From Pseudocercospora fijiensis CIRAD86 (lineage: Eukaryota > Ascomycota > Dothideomycetes > Mycosphaerellales > Mycosphaerellaceae): 64,000 nucleotides of DNA. A model generated the notes under the pieces. The model was not told where the DNA came from. It ran no database searches and saw only the letters and a list, made by a program, of their open reading frames with translations. The number at the start of each line of letters is the position of its first letter. Within the stretch, counting starts at the first letter, position 1. The stretch spans positions 2,046,001 through 2,110,000 of the forward strand of contig NW_006921538.1 in NCBI RefSeq assembly GCF_000340215.1, in the 5' to 3' direction. Both the position numbers and the translations under genes were made by a program. Positions 59,568 through 64,000 of the stretch are shown piece by piece.

Positions 59568-61828
59568 GTATTCGATCTACCCTTTAAGGGCAGTAGCTAG
59601 ATAGTCCTTATTTTAAGCTTTTAGCGGTATAGCTACGAAAACTATCGATTTAACTATATTACGCCCGAAGAACGGGACCTATACGTACTATTCTACTAAA
59701 ACAACCGTACCAATTATTAAGCAAGGCCTTCTATACGGCCTATTATACTAAGTCAATTACACTAGACCGATACTCGCTAATTCCGCTATATCCGCACTAT
59801 AGGGGCCTATAATATATTATTAGTGTTACTCCTTATTATAATAGCCGGTTTATTACAAAGCAATAACAACCGTGCTACCGCTAGTAGCGCTAGCAACGAC
59901 AACGCTAGTAGTATAGTACCTACTAAAGTGCCTACTAAAGTGCCTGCTAAAGCACCTACTAAAGTGCCTCCTACTAAAGAGCCTACTAGAGGGCCTGCCG
60001 AAGAACCTATAATCGAAGGGGATAACCCCTCGTTGCCTATTAACGATATTCTTAGCAATATTGTTAACCGTCGATATAGCTAACTAGCCTTTAGGCCCTA
60101 GCTAGTAGTAAGACTTTAGGAAGCTACCCGAAACAGGCTTACTACCCTACGTTAAGAATAGCAGCTAAAGGATAACCTCCTCGAGCTCCGTCGCCTTTAG
60201 GAAGCCCTAACGACTACTGCTAAACCTATAGTAGGACCTTCTTTACTACCTATCTAAAAGAAGGATACTAAACTCAAGGACTGTACTATGTTTAACGGCT
60301 CTAGTCGCAAGCAATATAATAACTATATACGTAATTACGAGCTTAACTAACGAAATGCACCGAGGGCTCTTCTAGACGACTATTTATTAGTTGTCTACGC
60401 TATATAGTACATTAATAGCGACCTAAAGCGCATATAGGATAACTATTTCGACTCCCTTAATAACTAGACTGCTATTTAGTAGCAGACCTACAAAACTATT
60501 ATACTAGACACCCTTAGAAACCCTATACTAAGGCAACAATATACTTAGAACCTATATCTTCGAGCTAAATAGAAGACTAATTAATCGGCTCGTTTATTCG
60601 AGGCCTACTTAAAAACCCTTAAAGACGACCTTCCGCCTAAGACTAATTCTATATAGATCTCCGAGATACGCCTAAAACTTAGGTAGGAACTTATCCTCGA
60701 ATTAGACCGTCGCCGTGTGTTCGAACAAGCTAACCTAATACGAATTTAATTTATAGTCGAAGTAGAAACAGCCGAACGAGCTGTCTAGCTCTAATAACGA
60801 CTAGAATCGAGGATCCGACTAGCTAGTACTAACCGTAGCAACCGTAGCCGCGGAGGAAACTAAGGTTCCTACTATAACAATAATGCTAATAATAGGAATA
60901 GTAACGACCGTAGAAGAGGCCGTAGCCGGCGGCTATATAGAGGAGGCCGCGATAGGGGCCGTAGAAGGGGCTCGTATCCCTATAATGCTAACCGCTCTAC
61001 TAATAGTAACAACAGCTACGGCAGTCTACTAACCGGATTAAAGTGCTTCAATTATAATAGCACTAGCTATCTACTAGGCTAATGCGACAAACCTAAGGAC
61101 TAGGCCCGAATTAATCGTGCTTCCGCTAAACACCGAAAGCACCTCTTAGCGGCTAACGCTACCCCTATAGGCTAACCTTCGAAAAAAGAGTAAGCGCCGT
61201 ACTAACTGTTAGCCTTATACGGCGTAAGACTATCGACATTGTACTAGCTATTATACGTACCTGTCTTATATCTAGGCACGATACTAACTATAAGGCTAAG
61301 GTTATACTAGACCCCGGAAATTCAGTTAGCGCCCTTATTAACTATCGCTTAGCTAAGCAATTAGACCTCCGATAATTGCCTAGGACTAACATGCTAGTCC
61401 TTGCTTAGTTTAATAACGCTCGGCACTTAACCTATAGAGCCTACTATATTTATATAGTTCTAAGAGATAACCTCGGCAACGAGCGCTTACTAGATTTTAC
61501 TACCTACGCAGTAGACATAGACAGCCTTCTATCCGATATTGTTATTAGCAACCCTGCTCTTAAGCACTATACTATAGTTATAGACTTAGGCAGTTAATAA
61601 TAGCGATTTAGAATTGCTAGGAGAGAGGACATTAAATACATTAATATTAGCGAGTGCCCTAATAATATTAGGGTCCTATTTATTAGCAATCTAATACTAG
61701 CCTCTGCCTTAGCTAATTCGACTACCGACCTGCTCGGTAGTAATAACGATAAACCTATGCCCCCTAATAGTATAGACCCTAACTAACTCGCTCGTATCCT
61801 ATAGCCTATTCGCGAGACCTATATTAAC

Positions 61829-62230
61829 GTGTTTAAACACTACCTAGCATCGATATTGCCTATATTTAATAAGACGGATTATAAGATTAATATTATAGAG
61901 GGCAAGGAGGTTCCTTTTAGACCCCTCTATAACCTTAGTAAGCGTAAGCTTGCTATATTACGTAAGTACCTAGAGGAAAATCTAGCTAATAGTCGTATTC
62001 GGTATAGTAACAGCCCTGCTAGTGCACCTATCCTATTCGTACTAAAGAAGGATAGTAGCCTACGCCTATATATCGACTATCGAGGGCTTAATGCTATTAC
62101 TATTAAAGACCGCTGTCTACTCCCTCTTATTAATAAGACCCTCGATCGCCTTTCTAGGGCCTACTTCTATACTATACTAGATATTAAGGATGCGTACTAT
62201 CGTATCTGCATTCGTAAGGGCGACAAATAG
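61829..62230 (+). pseudogene. E4 reverse transcriptase fragment
   Basis: 133 open codons colinear with the E3 fragment ([57 protein letters not shown]), ending at a TAG in place of a likely Trp. The first codon is GTG, so it is not a real gene start. Confidence 0.85.
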
Positions 62231-64000
62231 AAGACGGCCTTCTGTACTCGCTATAGCTGTTTCGAGTACTTAGTTATGCTATTCGGCTTAGCTAATGCCC
62301 CTATAACATTCTAGTTCTATATTAATCGGGCCCTTTCGGGCCTATTAGACTATCTCTATATAGTTTACCTAGATAATATCCTAGTTTACACACATTTACC
62401 TAATATTGCAGAATACTAGGCCGTAGTACGTAAGGTCCTCGACCGCCTACGAGCCTATAGACTATATTGCAAACCTTCTAAATATACCTTTACTGCTAAA
62501 GAGGTATTATTCCTTAGCTTCCTCGTGTTAACCGAGGGTATTAAGGCTAATCCTAACCGGATTAAAACAATTACTAAATAGCCTGTTCCTACGTCTATTA
62601 AGGAGCTTTAATTATTCCTAGGTTTTGCTAACTTCTACCGTCGGTTTATTAAGGGTTATTCGAGGCATGTAATACTACTAACTAAGCTTACTAAAACTAA
62701 GGCTAACCCGACTAGAGAGTTTAGATAGACTAATAAAACACAAGCCGCTTTTAACGGTCTAAAGTAACGCTTTACTAAAGTCCCCTTATTATACTATTTT
62801 ATACTAAGCAAGCAGATCCGTATTAAGACTAACGCTTTACAGTTCGCTATATCGGCTATTATGTTATAGCAATTAGATAAGGACAATTACTAATTTACTA
62901 GCACCTAATTGCCTTCTTTTTACGGAAGATAATCGATATAGAGCGTCGATACGAGACCTACGAGCAAGAGCTCTTAGCAATCGTAGAAGCCTTTAAGTAT
63001 TAGCGCTACTATCTCGATAGTGCTTAGTATACGATTTAGGTCTATACGGACTATAACAACCTACGTAGAATTACGAAGGTTACTAGGGTTATAGGTCGAT
63101 AGGCTAGATAGGCCGTCTACCTCGCTAGGTTCGATTTTAATATACTATATCGGCTAGGCGTAAGTAACCCTACTAATAGCCTATCGAGGCGACCTAATTA
63201 CGATAGCAAGACTTAGTATATTAATTTATTATTTCTAACCCTATAGTATAAGATTACTATAGCCTGTATTGTTAATAAGCAAGCGTAGGATAAGCGGACT
63301 TCTAGACCCTGTAGTAGTAACAAATACTATAGCGGAGTTGTCGTTCTTCTAGTGCGCGTTAGAAAGGACGTAGATCGCTCGAGCTATAATAACTCGATTA
63401 AAGACATTGCTATCTATAGTAATAGCCTATATAGCGACAGCACTATAGAAGAGGTTATAGTAGTTCCGGCTACTAGTACTATTAGATATATATAATGCGT
63501 ACCTCGTTCGATAGTACGGGTGCTATTAAATAACCTTGCAAATAGGGATAGTTAATCGTTTATAGATAAGCTATTGCGTGCTTAGTAGAGGGACGCCTTT
63601 GCTATCGAGCGTATTAATAGGCTTGTAAGTAGACGGGCGACTCGATCTAGTAAGAGTAACAATAATTAGTCGATCGACGACAAGGGTTACTTAAAGTTTA
63701 AGGGCAGATACTATGTCCCCGCTAAACAATCGATTAGACAAGAGCTTTTAAAGAGGCACTATAATAGTAAGCTCGATAGTTACTATAGTATAGAGAGGTC
63801 GCACGAGCTACTATCGCGTATATACTACTAGCTAAATAGTAAGCGGTATATAAAGGAGTATATATAGACCTATACAGTATGCTAGCGAGTTAAAGCACCG
63901 AAGCACTTGCCGTTCGGCGAGTTGTCTTCGCTCCCGGTTCTAAAGAAGCTATTTGCTAAGCTAATAATAGACTTTATTATAGACCTTCCTCCTACTAAGC

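Larger units (their letters stand above)
59368..64000 (+). mobile_element. E4: E1-family chromovirus copy nested in E3, runs off right edge
   Basis: Begins with a 200-bp LTR (59368-59567), 8-9 bp longer than its relatives near the outer end. Gag start near 59,823 with repeated ACCTACTAAAGTGCC-type units encoding TKVP, zinc knuckle near 61,040, protease near 61,310, RT near 61,829-62,400, RNase H near 62,800, integrase zinc domain near 63,740-63,900 and the start of the catalytic core (DFIIDLPPTK) at the window edge. The chromodomain and 3' LTR would lie outside. RT motif reads YLDN. Confidence 0.88.

Noticed and set aside
19016..64000. CRISPR array or phage-like features in the tandem repeats
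   Set aside because: The units are degenerate, not separated by unique spacers, and the DNA is eukaryotic; it is a minisatellite.

Overview
The window is nuclear DNA of a filamentous ascomycete, most likely a Dothideomycete (Mycosphaerellales-like). Genes are dense and mostly carry short GT-AG introns of about 47-120 nt. The proteins are typical of fungi (Csx2-type BAR-PH protein, phiA-like wall protein, GPI wall protein). The repeats bear a heavy C-to-T signature at CpA, which fits repeat-induced point mutation (RIP). The taxonomic guess rests on general resemblance only.

Gene island 1 (1-19,015). A csx2-like ArfGAP-family gene runs off the left edge (minus). It is followed by an F-box-like membrane protein with five TQT motifs, a decayed hypothetical gene, an MDR oxidoreductase and a sterol-dehydrogenase-like SDR that converge with 27 bp between stops, a NAT9-type acetyltransferase, a small frameshifted gene, the proteasome ATPase RPT4 divergent from enolase, and a Ser/Thr/Pro-rich GPI wall protein whose intron-bearing repeat is tandemly duplicated.

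Repeat block 1 (19,016-36,644). This block is AT-rich and depleted in CA/TG. A roughly 25-bp minisatellite is split by a 14.2-kb nested structure. Element E1 (minus strand, Ty3/gypsy chromovirus, 191-bp LTR, target duplication CAGTT) is itself interrupted by element E2 (minus strand, Ty3/gypsy, 152-bp LTRs, target duplication AGCAA).

Gene island 2 (36,645-51,400). It holds a secreted M20 peptidase divergent from a GCK/STE20 kinase, a low-complexity hypothetical protein, a transcription-factor-like protein without a visible zinc cluster, the four-exon proteasome adaptor ECM29, and a phiA-like secreted protein. RPT4 and ECM29 act on the same machine, the 26S proteasome, but lie about 31 kb apart, so the proximity may be chance.

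Repeat block 2 (51,401-64,000). It contains a small inverted-repeat element, a GC-rich tandem repeat, a (CCG)n tract, a decayed transposon relic carrying a hAT-like MITE, and two plus-strand copies of the E1 family: E3, and E4 inserted in E3 and running off the right edge. Both retrotransposon families carry a 10-11 nt sequence just after the 5' LTR that is the exact reverse complement of a site inside their own LTR, the hallmark of Tf1/sushi-type self-priming.

Exon structures were worked out by hand from splice signals, phase and protein continuity. No database search was possible.
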